64,000 nt of DNA from Glutamicibacter soli (lineage in GTDB: Bacteria; Actinomycetota; Actinomycetes; Actinomycetales; Micrococcaceae), in the NCBI RefSeq assembly GCF_003309065.1, contig NZ_POAF01000002.1:434001-498000 (forward strand), given 5' to 3'. Positions 51,209 to 59,602 of this stretch are shown piece by piece (within the stretch, counting starts at the first letter, position 1; each line of letters starts with the position of its first letter). A program made the position numbers and the translations under genes. The notes beneath the pieces were generated by a model, which had not been told where the DNA came from, did not search any database, and saw nothing but the letters and a program-made list of their open reading frames with translations.

Positions 51209-52126
51209 CTACCAGGAATCCGCCATGGCTTCGCGGCAGTGCTCGATCAGCGCCTGCACCCGGGCCGGCACCTTGACCCCGAGCGGGGTGATCGCCACGA
51301 CCGAGCTCAGGGAGCTGGGAGCGGTCGGCGACACCGGGGTATGCAGGTCGCGGAAGGCCAGCGGCTTGCCTTCCAAGGACATCTCGGCGTTGTTCGGGCG
51401 GCGCATCAGCAGGCCGTAGCCCAGACCTCTCCCGACCATCGCGGAGACCAGGATCATCTGCGGCACCTCGGCGATGACCTTGGGGTTCAGGCCCTGCGCG
51501 GCGAACAGCTGGAGCACGTATTCGGTGGACGGATCGGATTCGTACATCACCAGCGGCTCGTCCACCAGGTCGGCAAGTTCCAGCGGCCGTTCCAGGCGCG
51601 CCAGCGGGTGCTCCGGATGCAGCACCACCTGCATATGCGTTTCGTAGATCTCCTGTTTGTCCATGTCCGGAGGCAGGCCCAGGTCATAGACGAAGGCGAC
51701 ATCCAGGTCCGCATTGCGCAGCGCCGGAAGCAGCGACTCATGGGTGCCCACCTGCACCGAAAGTTCCACCTGCGGGTGGTCGAATCCCTGCATGGTCGAG
51801 GGGATCAGGTGCGGGGAGAGCGAGGCGAAGCAGCCGAAGCGCACGGGTCCGCGCAGCACGCCTTCCTGCTGCGGGAAGGTGGCCGCCAGTTCCGTAACAT
51901 CGGAGATGATTTTGCGGGCCATCGCCGAAAAATGCACTCCGGAGGCTGTCAGGGTGAAGCCGTGCGCCTTGCGCCGCAGGCACAGCGTTTCGCCGGCCAG
52001 TTTCTCGATGGCGGTAATCGCCTGGGACAGCGCTGACTCGGAAATACGCAGTTCGTCCGCGGCGGATCCAAGGGTCCTATGGTCCGGAAGCTCGGCCATG
52101 ATTTCAAGATGCCGCATCGTGTACAT
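51209..52126 (-). CDS. LysR family transcriptional regulator
   Basis: A 305-residue regulator. Residues 3-62 form the winged HTH (MAELPDHRTLGSAADELRISESALSQAITAIEKLAGETLCLRRKAHGFTLTASG), followed by a two-lobed effector domain. The effector is unknown. It is divergent from the MHS transporter gene at 52226 and probably controls it, the usual LysR arrangement. Confidence 0.92.
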   Translation of the reverse strand: MYTMRHLEIMAELPDHRTLGSAADELRISESALSQAITAIEKLAGETLCLRRKAHGFTLTASGVHFSAMARKIISDVTELAATFPQQEGVLRGPVRFGCFASLSPHLIPSTMQGFDHPQVELSVQVGTHESLLPALRNADLDVAFVYDLGLPPDMDKQEIYETHMQVVLHPEHPLARLERPLELADLVDEPLVMYESDPSTEYVLQLFAAQGLNPKVIAEVPQMILVSAMVGRGLGYGLLMRRPNNAEMSLEGKPLAFRDLHTPVSPTAPSSLSSVVAITPLGVKVPARVQALIEHCREAMADSW

Positions 52127-52175
52127 AAGCCAACCTTCAGAAGTTCTACAGGTATTTGAAGTTTACCTTACCTAT

Positions 52176-52189
52176 GTGTGGTGTCACAC
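52176..52189. promoter_or_regulatory. Inverted repeat in the LysR / MHS transporter intergenic region
   Basis: GTGTG-GTGT-CACAC, 5 bp arms, lies between the divergent starts, 37 bases before the transporter ATG. A role in LysR binding is only inferred. Confidence 0.35.
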
Positions 52190-52225
52190 TGAAGTGATTC
52201 ACCTCTCCAAGGAGCTGCCCACTTC

Positions 52226-53593
52226 ATGAACGCAAACCAACGGCGCGTCGCGTTCGCCACAGTCATCGGTACCACCGTCGAATGGTACGACTTCTTCATC
52301 TACGCCACCGCGGCAGGCCTGGTCTTCAGCCACCTGTTCTTCGAGCCCGCCGGCAAGGACATCGCGCTGCTGATCTCCTTCGCCTCGGTCGGCTTGTCCT
52401 TCCTCTTCCGTCCGCTCGGCGCCTTCCTGGCCGGACACTACGGCGACAAGATCGGCCGCCGCGCCATGCTGGTGCTGACCCTGTCACTCATGGGAGCTGC
52501 CACCACGCTGATCGGCGTGCTGCCGACCTACGAGACCGCCGGGCTGTGGGCTCCGATCCTGTTGCTGCTGCTGCGCATCATCCAGGGCATCTCCGCCGGC
52601 GGCGAATGGGGCGGCGCCGTGTTGATGGCCGTCGAGCATGCCGAGGAAGGCAAGCGCGGACGTTCGGGCTCCTACCCGCAGGTTGGCGTTCCCCTGGGCA
52701 TGCTGCTGGCCAGCGGCATGATGGCGCTGATGACCGGCGTCATCTCCCCCGGCGATGCATTCCTCGAGTGGGGCTGGCGCGTGCCGTTCCTGGTCTCGAT
52801 CATCCTGATCGCCATCGGCTTCTTCGTTCGTCGTTCCGTGGACGAGTCCCCGGTCTTCGAGGAGATCGCCGAACACAAGGCGCAGACCAAGGTCCCGATC
52901 CTCGTCCTGTTCAAGAAGCACTGGCCGCTGGTGCTGATCGCCGCGCTGGTCTTCGCTGGCAATAACGCCGCAGGCTACATGACCACCGGCGGGTTCTTCC
53001 AGGCCTACACCACCGATCCCGAGGGACCGATCGGCTTGGAGCGCACCGACGTGCTCATCGCCGTGGCCTTCGGCGCCGCCGTGTGGCTGATCGTGACCCT
53101 GATCGCCGGCGTTATGGCGGACAAGATCGGCCGCGTGCGCACCTACCAGATCGGCTTCGTGGTTCTGGCCGCATCGCTGTTCCCGGTCTTTGCACTGGTC
53201 AACTCCGGCTCGCTGGGCATGCTCTATCTGGCCTTCGGCCTGTTCTCCATCGGCTTGGGCCTGACCTACGGGCCGCAGGCGGCACTGTACTCCGAACTGT
53301 TCCCGGCCTCGGTGCGCTTCTCCGGCGTCTCGATCTCCTACGCCATCGGCGCGATCCTCGGCGGTGCCTTCGCCCCGACCATCGCCCAGGCGCTGGTCCA
53401 GGCAACCGGTGGCACCACCGCCGTGTCCGTATACCTGCTGGTGGTTGTGGTGCTCGCCTTCATCGCGGTCTCCCTGATCCGCGACCGCCGCGGCATCGAC
53501 CTGTCCTTCCACAACCAGGCTGAGCAGGAAGTCGGCGCCCTGGTATTCGACAAGCGCGCCGTCGAAGCCCAGACGCAAGAGGTTTCCAAGTAG
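52226..53593 (+). CDS. MHS-family MFS transporter (metabolite:H+ symporter)
   Basis: A 455-residue transporter with twelve membrane segments. The start RVAFATVIGTTVEWYDFFIYATAAGLVF is the signature of the MHS family (ShiA, ProP, KgtP). Motif A is AGHYGDKIGRRAMLV near 70, and GGEWGGAVLMAVEHAEEGKRG near 125 is also typical. It takes up an organic acid or osmolyte with protons; the substrate is not fixed by sequence. Probably controlled by the divergent LysR regulator. AAGGAG lies 11 bases upstream, rather far. Confidence 0.92.
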   Translation: MNANQRRVAFATVIGTTVEWYDFFIYATAAGLVFSHLFFEPAGKDIALLISFASVGLSFLFRPLGAFLAGHYGDKIGRRAMLVLTLSLMGAATTLIGVLPTYETAGLWAPILLLLLRIIQGISAGGEWGGAVLMAVEHAEEGKRGRSGSYPQVGVPLGMLLASGMMALMTGVISPGDAFLEWGWRVPFLVSIILIAIGFFVRRSVDESPVFEEIAEHKAQTKVPILVLFKKHWPLVLIAALVFAGNNAAGYMTTGGFFQAYTTDPEGPIGLERTDVLIAVAFGAAVWLIVTLIAGVMADKIGRVRTYQIGFVVLAASLFPVFALVNSGSLGMLYLAFGLFSIGLGLTYGPQAALYSELFPASVRFSGVSISYAIGAILGGAFAPTIAQALVQATGGTTAVSVYLLVVVVLAFIAVSLIRDRRGIDLSFHNQAEQEVGALVFDKRAVEAQTQEVSK

Positions 53594-53613
53594 CGTTGAC
53601 CCCCTGTTAGACG

Positions 53614-53656
53614 AAAACCCCGTTCCAGCGAATTTGTTTCGCTAGGGCGGGGTTTT
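53614..53656 (+). terminator. Terminator after the MHS transporter
   Basis: AAAACCCCG (53614-53622) pairs with 53648-53656; the helix continues as AGCGAA/TTCGCT. It ends in TTTTCTTT. Confidence 0.9.
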
Positions 53657-54016
53657 CTTTGCCCGGCTTTGCCGGAAAGTGAGCTCGGGAACCGGCGATA
53701 GTTCGACGATGGCCTCCGCTAAATCTCAAGGCATGGGTTCGCGGATCCACCCATCGTCCGTAAACACCGTTCATTTGCATGCTTCGTTAGGACGATCTTC
53801 GCTGACGGCACCGTCGGCCCAAGCTGCCGAGACAGATTGACGCATAGCGCCGCATGCGGTACTTGTGAGGATTGTTTCAAGCTCCTCTTGACCTGCGCCC
53901 TTATCAGGAATCATCCAGTTTAGAGCCACGTGCTTGCCGAAGCAGTAGCTTGTAAAACCAGTAGGCTATGACATTTTCGTTCTAGTCAAGCCGCAGGCTA
54001 ATCGAAGGAGTGTTCG
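53657..54016. other. 360-base gap at the left edge of the accessory region
   Basis: No full gene is seen. The stretch is more AT-rich than the flanks. It contains an open minus-strand fragment (53771-53965) described separately and presumably the promoter of the 54017 gene. Confidence 0.6.
53771..53965 (-). pseudogene. Orphan C-terminal coding fragment
   Basis: On the minus strand 64 codons are open between a TAG (53968-53966) and the TGA at 53773-53771. They read ...FGKHVALNWMIPDKGAGQ then EELETILTSTACGAMRQS and AAWADGAVSEDRPNEACK. The composition is protein-like, but there is no start codon with a ribosome binding site. It shares the phrase NWMIP (14 identical bases) with the fragment at 56821-57336. 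Probably a decayed gene; a chance open frame is possible. Confidence 0.4.
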
Positions 54017-54277
54017 TTGGGTATCTTAGGCTGGATAATTTTAGGATTGATTGCCGGCGCGATTGCCAAGGCCATAAAGCCAGGAGAACAAGGTGGCGGA
54101 TGGCTCGCGACCTTGCTGCTCGGCGTGGTCGGCGCGGTCGTGGGCGGCTGGATCGGTTCAGCGCTGTTCGATGTCGAAATCGACCGCTTCTGGTCCCTTT
54201 CTACGTGGCTGCTCGCTATCGGTGGTTCACTGATTGTTCTGGTGATCTGGGGGCTTCTTACCCGCAAGCGCGCCTAA
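54017..54277 (+). CDS. GlsB/YeaQ/YmgE family stress-type membrane protein
   Basis: An 86-residue protein with three membrane helices. MGILGWIILGLIAGAIAKAIKPGEQGGGWLATLLLGVVGAVVGGWIG is the transglycosylase-associated (PF04226-type) signature with the double glycine-rich repeats, and the C-terminal helix is WLLAIGGSLIVLVIWGLLTRKRA. Members are induced by stress in other bacteria; function is unclear. GAAGGAG precedes the TTG/ATG start. Followed by a strong terminator. Confidence 0.9.
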   Translation: MGILGWIILGLIAGAIAKAIKPGEQGGGWLATLLLGVVGAVVGGWIGSALFDVEIDRFWSLSTWLLAIGGSLIVLVIWGLLTRKRA

Positions 54278-54290
54278 TTAGTCCTATCGT

Positions 54291-54325
54291 AGAGCGGTCC
54301 ACCACACAATGTGGTGGACCGCTCT
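54291..54325 (+). terminator. Terminator after the YeaQ-type gene
   Basis: A 16 bp perfect stem (54291-54306 with 54310-54325, loop CAA), followed by TTC. Confidence 0.88.
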
Positions 54326-54390
54326 TTCGGTTGGATTCTTGAGACAATACCCGCGTCGGGCGGATGGGATGATTAGGCATTCCGAACCAA

Positions 54391-54681
54391 TTAATTGCGT
54401 GGCTCGGATTCGGGATCCAGATCCAGAGCCGATTCTGCCTCCCGTGGAAGATCCGAATCCGCAGGTGGAACGTCAGGTTCGTCAGCACTATGCTCGTGCA
54501 CCGACTCACGAAGACCTTCCACTTCTTCGGCTCGACCGGTCCAGTAGGCGGGCTCGAGGCCGAAACCGTTGATTGCCTCCTGCGCCATCCTCTTGAACCC
54601 ATCCCGATGGTCTTCCAAAGCGTTGTTAAGATCTTCGAACTCATCATGACTGAGAGAAACATCAAGACGCTTACGTGGCAT
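54391..54681 (-). CDS. Small acidic protein, hypothetical
   Basis: A 96-residue protein. The N-terminal 50 residues (MPRKRLDVSLSHDEFEDLNNAL) look like a short helical domain, possibly ribbon-helix-helix-like; the rest is strongly acidic and Pro/Glu/Asp-rich. GGAG lies 9 bases before the ATG at 54681. It lies on the minus strand in the accessory region downstream of the MarR gene. Not recognised. It could be a small DNA-binding protein, but that is a guess. Confidence 0.6.
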   Translation of the reverse strand: MPRKRLDVSLSHDEFEDLNNALEDHRDGFKRMAQEAINGFGLEPAYWTGRAEEVEGLRESVHEHSADEPDVPPADSDLPREAESALDLDPESEPRN

Positions 54682-54896
54682 TAGCTATCACTCCATTCTT
54701 CCAGAACGAGTTGAATTTACTATTTTCCTAATCTACGTTCCTGAACCTAAGACGAAGGGCGACCGTCAGATTTTCATCAGGAACGATACGGTAGAAGCTG
54801 AAATCGACTTCGCACCCCAGGTGGATCTGGTGGCTTCCACGCCGGTCTGCGGCGGCGGGAGTCCGGTCGATTCCCAACCTCCATGCAACCCTCGGA

Positions 54897-55487
54897 CTAC
54901 CGCAGATGATCCGAAGCCGAGGAAGCTGAATTCCTATCAGATTTCCGATCTGGCAACGAGGAGGAAGCAACCGCGGATTCGCGGGACTGAATTTCTTCCG
55001 CTTCGTCGGCTTCAACACTTCGGATCATGGCTGCCAAGAACTTGGCCGCCCCAATCCGCTCGTCAGCGGTCAGGGTGTTCACTGCATCCATCATGCGCTC
55101 ATGCATCTTGTGCAGCGTTCCGCGAACTTCGGAATCACTGTATTCGGTGGGCACGATCCCCACCGAGCGGCGATCGGCAGGGTGGACAATGCGCTCGGCA
55201 TACCCGTCGCGGCACAAACGGTCTATCAACACCGACACGGATGCATTAGAGATGCCCAGCTCTTCGGCAAAATCCCGTTGACGCGGAATCACCCCCTTAC
55301 GGTGCTCACCGAGCAAGAAGCGCAAAGCGGACATATCGGTTTCGTTCATTCCCATGGACCCACGCGTTTTGGCTCGCATCTTACGTTCCGACTCTCGATA
55401 CCTGCGCATCAGGTTCAACAAATCAACGGCCCCTGGCGCCGTGGTAGCCGTGTCATACCAATATCCACTTGCTCCATAACTACTCAT
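54897..55487 (-). CDS. MarR family transcriptional regulator
   Basis: A 196-residue regulator from ATG 55487, decided by GGAGGGAATTCTC just before it. Residues 20-150 form the MarR winged-helix fold: MNETDMSALRFLLGEHRKG, QRDFAEELGISNASVSVLIDRLCRDGYAERIVHPADRRSVGIVPT (recognition helix and wing with DRRS). An Ala/Glu/Ser-rich tail of about 40 residues ends it. It is divergent from the unknown gene at 55659, and the palindrome between them is a likely binding site. Confidence 0.9.
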   Translation of the reverse strand: MSSYGASGYWYDTATTAPGAVDLLNLMRRYRESERKMRAKTRGSMGMNETDMSALRFLLGEHRKGVIPRQRDFAEELGISNASVSVLIDRLCRDGYAERIVHPADRRSVGIVPTEYSDSEVRGTLHKMHERMMDAVNTLTADERIGAAKFLAAMIRSVEADEAEEIQSRESAVASSSLPDRKSDRNSASSASDHLR

Positions 55488-55595
55488 GAGAATTCCCTCC
55501 GCCGGGTACGAACTCATCGCTCGTGCCTTCCGATGCCCCTTCCTCGCCATTGCCTGCGGTCAGCTTGCCTAATCAAAAAAGTATAATGTAACCTA

Positions 55596-55608
55596 GCTAA
55601 TAGTTAGC
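55596..55608. promoter_or_regulatory. Small palindrome and -10 box between marR and the 55659 gene
   Basis: GCTAA-TAG-TTAGC is an inverted repeat just downstream of a perfect TATAAT (55582-55587), in a very AT-rich 110-base intergenic region. MarR binding is inferred. Confidence 0.45.
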
Positions 55609-55658
55609 CTGTCTACAGATATTCTACTACGAAACAGCTATCAATACCGGAGTGAATA

Positions 55659-56120
55659 ATGAAAGAATCCTTAGCAGTTCCAGTAGATCCCTCGACGCAT
55701 CCTGCCAACGCATGGGCGGAGCGGATGCAGCAGATCGCCGCTTTCGGATCACACGAGTGCCGGAGCAAAGATACGGTTCATTCGGCTATATGCACCATCA
55801 CCGGTACCCCGGATCAATTAGTCTTGAACCTGGCATGCACCGCGAAAAGCGAAGACCATGTTTCTGAGCTGATGCAATACGTGAATGACACGCTGCTGCC
55901 ACAAATGGAGAACTCCCTGGGCATCCAGTTCGAAGTCCGCAATCTACAATTTGCGGTCGCCGGCAAAGAAAACCTAGCGCTTCCATCGGAACCTCTGGAC
56001 GCAGCTTTGCATCCGCAGCAAGATTGGCTGGAACAGCCATTCATCGCCCCCTCGCTAACCCCCACAGGCGGTCTCGATTTTGGCCGGGGCGGAACACCGT
56101 CGGACCTGAGCATCGCCTAA
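55659..56120 (+). CDS. Unrecognised protein divergent from marR
   Basis: A 153-residue soluble protein without signal or membrane segments. GGAG lies 6 bases before the ATG at 55659. The middle (about 30-110) alternates strand and helix patterns (SAICTITGTPDQLVLNLACTAKSEDHVSELMQYVNDTLLPQMENSLGIQFEV), suggesting one alpha/beta domain; the C-terminal 45 residues are Pro/Gly-rich. I do not recognise it. It is the first gene of the plus-strand group that includes the paralogous pair downstream and is probably controlled by the MarR regulator. Confidence 0.65.
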   Translation: MKESLAVPVDPSTHPANAWAERMQQIAAFGSHECRSKDTVHSAICTITGTPDQLVLNLACTAKSEDHVSELMQYVNDTLLPQMENSLGIQFEVRNLQFAVAGKENLALPSEPLDAALHPQQDWLEQPFIAPSLTPTGGLDFGRGGTPSDLSIA

Positions 56121-56251
56121 TCAGCGCAGTATCCGTTGCCCGCCAATGCGGCAGCGTCGAAAGTTGGGGCTATTTTTGAGTTCCGCTTACGGAGGTTTCC
56201 ACCTCATCATCACTTATCAAATGAGCAGTGCAGGAAAGGGAAGTATCTTAA

Positions 56252-56695
56252 ATGCCAGGTCGAATCGCTAGAACCCAGACAGCTGTCCGAGTCGCTGATT
56301 TTCTCGCCACCCGCGAAGGCAAAGCTCATCTGTCGAATTATGGATGGGAGCCGGGCATGCCCATCGTGATGACCCAGCCGAACGAATCACTCACCGACGC
56401 GATGGGCATGGTTTCCATCCACGGACGTGATGCCCTAGTAGCGATGATCAACCCCGAGACAGAGGAACTGCAGCTGCTTTATGTCACGACGCCGCAGCCA
56501 GCGCTGAAAGTCAAGCAGCCGTCACCTTCCAAGTGCACCACAGGGGAGTTCTTCCACGAACTCGGCTCATCCCGCGTGATGGAATTTCGCGTGAAATTCT
56601 GGAAGCACACCGCGGTGGCCCACTTAATCCCGTCCTGCCCGCAGATGCAAGCGCAGCGTACGACGTCTACCCGCTACTCAGTGCCGACACGCTGA
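56252..56695 (+). CDS. Unrecognised family, copy A (possible C-terminal frameshift)
   Basis: A 147-residue protein with a good ribosome binding site (AGGGAAG) before the ATG. It is clearly related to copy B at 57540: both begin with RTQTA, then carry HL-x-x-YG(W)-x-x-GMPIV, D-x-MG-V-S-HGR and FRV-x-x-W-x-H-x-A. After about residue 125 the two diverge here into a low-quality tail (PQMQAQRTTSTRYSVPTR). In the +2 frame the same DNA continues PADASAAYDVYPLLSAD to a stop at 56724, nearer to the acidic end of copy B, so a frameshift near 56635 is possible. Function unknown. Confidence 0.6.
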   Translation: MPGRIARTQTAVRVADFLATREGKAHLSNYGWEPGMPIVMTQPNESLTDAMGMVSIHGRDALVAMINPETEELQLLYVTTPQPALKVKQPSPSKCTTGEFFHELGSSRVMEFRVKFWKHTAVAHLIPSCPQMQAQRTTSTRYSVPTR

Positions 56696-56724
56696 ATGAC
56701 TCCAACATCGGGCACCTCTGCTAA

Positions 56725-57539
56725 TTCGAGGTAATCAAGCTTCGGTTCCGGCTCTTGCTCTGCTCCATCGATCAGTTCATGGTGCCAGGCACGGGCTGGG
56801 ATCGGACCGGAGTTCTCTCCCTAAAGGCTTGCGGGCGAAGTCCCGCCCTCTTCGATCGCAGTCGGAATCATCCAGTTCTTGTGTTGCACCATGGGCTCTA
56901 TCCAAGTCAGCGGGTACCAGTCCTCGGCGTGAACATCGTGCAATTCCGTCTGCCTAATTGAAATGTTCCGAATCCAGTTGCGCTCGTTTGGATTGACCCG
57001 GACCGAGAGTCCAGCGCATTGCTTGCTCCAGCGCGGCAGGTATCCAATGTGTGAGCTTGGGGTCGGCTGCGGGGCTCCAGCACGGCTGCCAGTCGAAATG
57101 GTTTGGGATCCAGCCGTGCCACCGTCGATCCGGACAGTGCCGTCGTACGGAGTAGCCTCTGACGAGGCGTCCCGTAAGATGGATAGCCTGCGAAGAGCAC
57201 GGGCAGCAAGGTTCCTGCGTTCCGTGGTCAAATTGGTCCGGCTACCTACTGCGAGTCCGCCTGCGCCGCAGACGCCATTGTTCCGTGCCTTCGCACTACC
57301 AGGACCAAGGTCTCGGCGCATTTCGAGGCTGGGCAACCGCTGGATACCAACGCTATGTTCACGGGGTATTCATTGCAGTCCATCACCAAAGGGTATCTAT
57401 TAAAGTGAAAGACGCGTACAGTCCAAAAGACACTCCGCGATAATATCCGTGGCCTGCTTTGCCATCAGGACAACCACTTTGACTCATTGCGGTGTGGTTC
57501 CTCGGAGATACCGGAAGAGCTACAGAGCGGAGGTTAGCC
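56725..57539. other. 815-base stretch without an intact gene
   Basis: Between the paralogs no intact gene is supported. It contains the minus-strand open frame 56821-57336 and, from 57400 on, AT-rich DNA leading to the strong ribosome binding site of copy B (GGAGG at 57528-57533). Confidence 0.5.
56821..57336 (-). pseudogene. Degraded or unrecognised minus-strand ORF
   Basis: A 171-codon open frame beginning at a TTG without ribosome binding site. The second half looks protein-like (HIGYLPRWSKQCAGLSVRVN, WIRNISIRQTELHDVHAEDW, PLTWIEPMVQHKNWMIP) but the first half is less convincing. The fragment NWMIP is shared with 53771-53965. It may be the rest of a larger gene interrupted by the duplicated family. 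Kept as a possible pseudogene. Confidence 0.35.
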
Positions 57540-58031
57540 ATGTCAACCCACGAACTGCGAACCCAAACAGCCGATCACGTCAAACACATCCTCGGATCCC
57601 GCCAAGCCCGCGTACATCTCGCCTCCTACGGCTGAAGAGAAGGAATGCCCATCGTGCTGGCGGAGCCGCACGAACTCGTTGATGATGTGATGGGCCTCGT
57701 TTCAGTCCATGGACGATCCGTACTGATTGCAATCTATGACATCACGGCCGACGACTTGAGCTTCTGGTTCGTCTCGGTGCCAAATCCGGCTCTGGAGAAT
57801 GTGCCGGTAGAAGCCAAGGGTCAAGTGATGAGCCAATTCATCGCCAAAGGCACGCCTGAAGGCGCGAGGACTTTCCGGGTCAGGTACTGGGCTCACAGCG
57901 CGATCACCTTTGAAATTCCGTGCTATGTGCGCAGTGACAGGGACTACGAGAGCTCGTACAACACCCGTCCGGGCGCCTTGGGCAAACCGGATGCTGAACG
58001 TTCGCTGGATGATCCAGACCTTATGAACTGA
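57540..58031 (+). pseudogene. Unrecognised family, copy B, interrupted by in-frame UGA
   Basis: From the ATG at 57540, with GGAGG six bases upstream, the frame reads MSTHELRTQTADHVKHILGS and on to LASYG, then TGA at 57633-57635, then REGMPIVLAEPHELVDD and on to a stop at 58029-58031. Copy A has TGG (Trp) where this has TGA. The rest of the frame is intact over 128 codons and well conserved. An ATG at 57645 could restart translation. So it is either a recent nonsense mutation or a recoding event; the former is more likely. Confidence 0.6.
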
Positions 58032-58086
58032 GCTACCCCACTGGATGTTAATCTGGTCTTGTTTATAACTGAAAGAAGCCCTTTCG

Positions 58087-58125
58087 CACTGAAGCATCCC
58101 GCAGTCCTCGTGGGATGCTTCAGTG
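58087..58125 (+). terminator. Terminator after copy B
   Basis: A 14 bp perfect stem (CACTGAAGCATCCC, 58087-58100, with 58112-58125), 11 base loop, then TTTAA. Confidence 0.85.
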
Positions 58126-58341
58126 TTTAACCCCTCGACTCCCGCCTCCCAGCATCAGGCACCAGCGGCATGATGGCTGGCCAGCGTCTCGACGTTCGCA
58201 ATAATCACTATGCCGACAAGAATCCACCAGTCGGCTTCGGCGCATGCATGCTCTCAAATCGCCGTCCCTCCCGAATCCAGTCCGGCAAGCCACAGCAAAG
58301 ACCCAACTCAGGGCCTATGAATTGTCTGAGCTACGTCGCCC

Positions 58342-58485
58342 ATGCGTAGTAGGCGGATGCGCGGCATCGCCCTCGGGGAGGCTGACCTCGACGCCCCTCG
58401 TCCAATCCCGAGCTACAAGTTCCTGCAGTTCATTGGCTTGAACGGGGAGGACTTTTTCGACCCTGCCAAGATCGTAGATGAATGA
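58342..58485 (+). pseudogene. C-terminal gene fragment
   Basis: 47 codons ending at TGA 58483-58485. Residues from 12 on, ADLDAPRPIPSYKFLQF then IGLNGEDFFDPAKIVDE, have a convincing protein pattern and good codon use. The part before lacks a ribosome binding site and is preceded by stops. The overlapping frame 58170-58349 may be more of the same gene after a frameshift. Family not recognised. Confidence 0.4.
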
Positions 58486-58486
58486 A

Positions 58487-58519
58487 GGCCGGCGGTCCCG
58501 TTCGGGACATCCGCCGGCC
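58487..58519 (-). terminator. Terminator after folD
   Basis: GGCCGGCGG (58487-58495) pairs with 58511-58519, with an inner GTCCCG/CGGGAC helix. It lies 15 bases beyond the folD stop and is followed on the minus strand by TTCATTC. Confidence 0.8.
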
Positions 58520-58534
58520 ATCACCCGTTAACTT

Positions 58535-59395
58535 CTAGTTCGCGGCGTTGCGCTCCGCGGCTTCCACCACGTTGTTCAGCAGCATCGCGCGGGTCATCGG
58601 GCCCACGCCGCCCGGGTTCGGGGAGATCCAGCTGGCAACCTCGTACAGGGCCGGGTCGATATCGCCGGTGACCTTGCCGTCAACGCGGGAAACTCCCACG
58701 TCCAGCAGGATGGCGCCCGGCTTGGCGGTCTTGATCATGTGGGCCGAGCCGGCGGCGGCGATGACCACGTCGGCCTGCGCCAGCAGCTCGTCAAGGTTGG
58801 TGGTGCCGGTGTGTGCCAGGGTGACGGTGGCGTTCACGTCGCGGCGGGTCAACAGCAGGCCGACCGGGCGGCCAATAGTCACGCCGCGGCCGACCACAAG
58901 CACGTGCTTGCCGGTCAGGTCGATGTCGTGGCGGGCCAGCAGCTCCACGCAGCCCAGCGGGGTGCAGGGCAGCGGGGAGGTCATCGGGCGGTTCACGTTG
59001 GCGACCAGGCGGCCCAGGTTCATCGGGTGCAGGCCGTCGGCGTCCTTGGCCGGGTCCATGGCTTCCAGGATGACATCCTGGTCGATGTGGTTGGGCAGCG
59101 GCAGCTGCACGATGTAGCCGGTGCAGTCAGGGTTCTCGTTCAGCTCGCGCACCTTGGCCAGCAGTTCGTCCTGGGTGGTTTCTTCCGGCAGGTCCACGCG
59201 GATGGATTCGATGCCCACCTCGGCGCAGTCCTTGTGCTTGCCGCCCACGTACCAGGCCGAGCCCGGGTCGTTGCCCACCAGGATGGTGCCCAGTCCGGTG
59301 CTGTGGCCGGCGGCCTTCAGCTTGGCGACGCGCTCGGTCAGTTCCTGCTTAATCGTGGCCGCGGTGGCCTTGCCGTCGAGAATGCGTGCGCTCAC
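58535..59395 (-). CDS. folD: Methylenetetrahydrofolate dehydrogenase / methenyltetrahydrofolate cyclohydrolase
   Basis: A 286-residue bifunctional enzyme interconverting methylene-, methenyl- and 10-formyl-tetrahydrofolate with NADP. Catalytic Tyr and Lys are in [18 protein letters not shown]; other blocks are [54 protein letters not shown] (Rossmann) and [21 protein letters not shown] lies six bases before the GTG at 59395 but directly abuts the ATG at 59401; the GTG is preferred. A partner of PurU in one-carbon metabolism. Confidence 0.95.
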   Translation of the reverse strand: MSARILDGKATAATIKQELTERVAKLKAAGHSTGLGTILVGNDPGSAWYVGGKHKDCAEVGIESIRVDLPEETTQDELLAKVRELNENPDCTGYIVQLPLPNHIDQDVILEAMDPAKDADGLHPMNLGRLVANVNRPMTSPLPCTPLGCVELLARHDIDLTGKHVLVVGRGVTIGRPVGLLLTRRDVNATVTLAHTGTTNLDELLAQADVVIAAAGSAHMIKTAKPGAILLDVGVSRVDGKVTGDIDPALYEVASWISPNPGGVGPMTRAMLLNNVVEAAERNAAN

Positions 59396-59602
59396 GCTCA
59401 TCCTTCCGTAGGGGCCCTGTTGCCAAGGCAGGTGGTGTGCGAACCCAGGCGCGCGGCTCCCACGATTAGCTCCCCGGTGGTAGTCCACCAAACGCCAGTC
59501 ACGGGTTCAATTCTATCCAATGCCCAGCCATAGCCCGTGTGACAACCGCCTCACGCGGAATGAAGGTCCTGCGGATCCGGTTACAGGGGTAAGGAGGCAG
59601 CA

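Larger units (their letters stand above)
58032..58534. other. 503-base stretch between copy B and folD
   Basis: It holds two terminators (58087-58125, 58487-58519), and between them two short overlapping open frames on the plus strand (58170-58349 and 58342-58485) that look like pieces of one broken gene. Confidence 0.55.

Noticed and set aside
54728-55018. 96-codon minus-strand frame overlapping the end of marR
   Set aside because: Its last 30 residues look protein-like, but it overlaps a well-supported gene and has no start signal; left out.
57633-57635. Selenocysteine or pyrrolysine-type recoding at the UGA of copy B
   Set aside because: The paralog has Trp at this position, not Cys, and no clear SECIS-like hairpin was noticed downstream; nonsense mutation is simpler.
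53657-58534. Insertion sequence or prophage as the source of the accessory region
   Set aside because: No transposase, integrase, terminal inverted repeats or att-like duplications were seen; the only tRNA is 38 kb away.
59396-59602. Folate riboswitch upstream of folD
   Set aside because: No matching conserved core or pairing pattern was found by eye in the 200-base divergent region.
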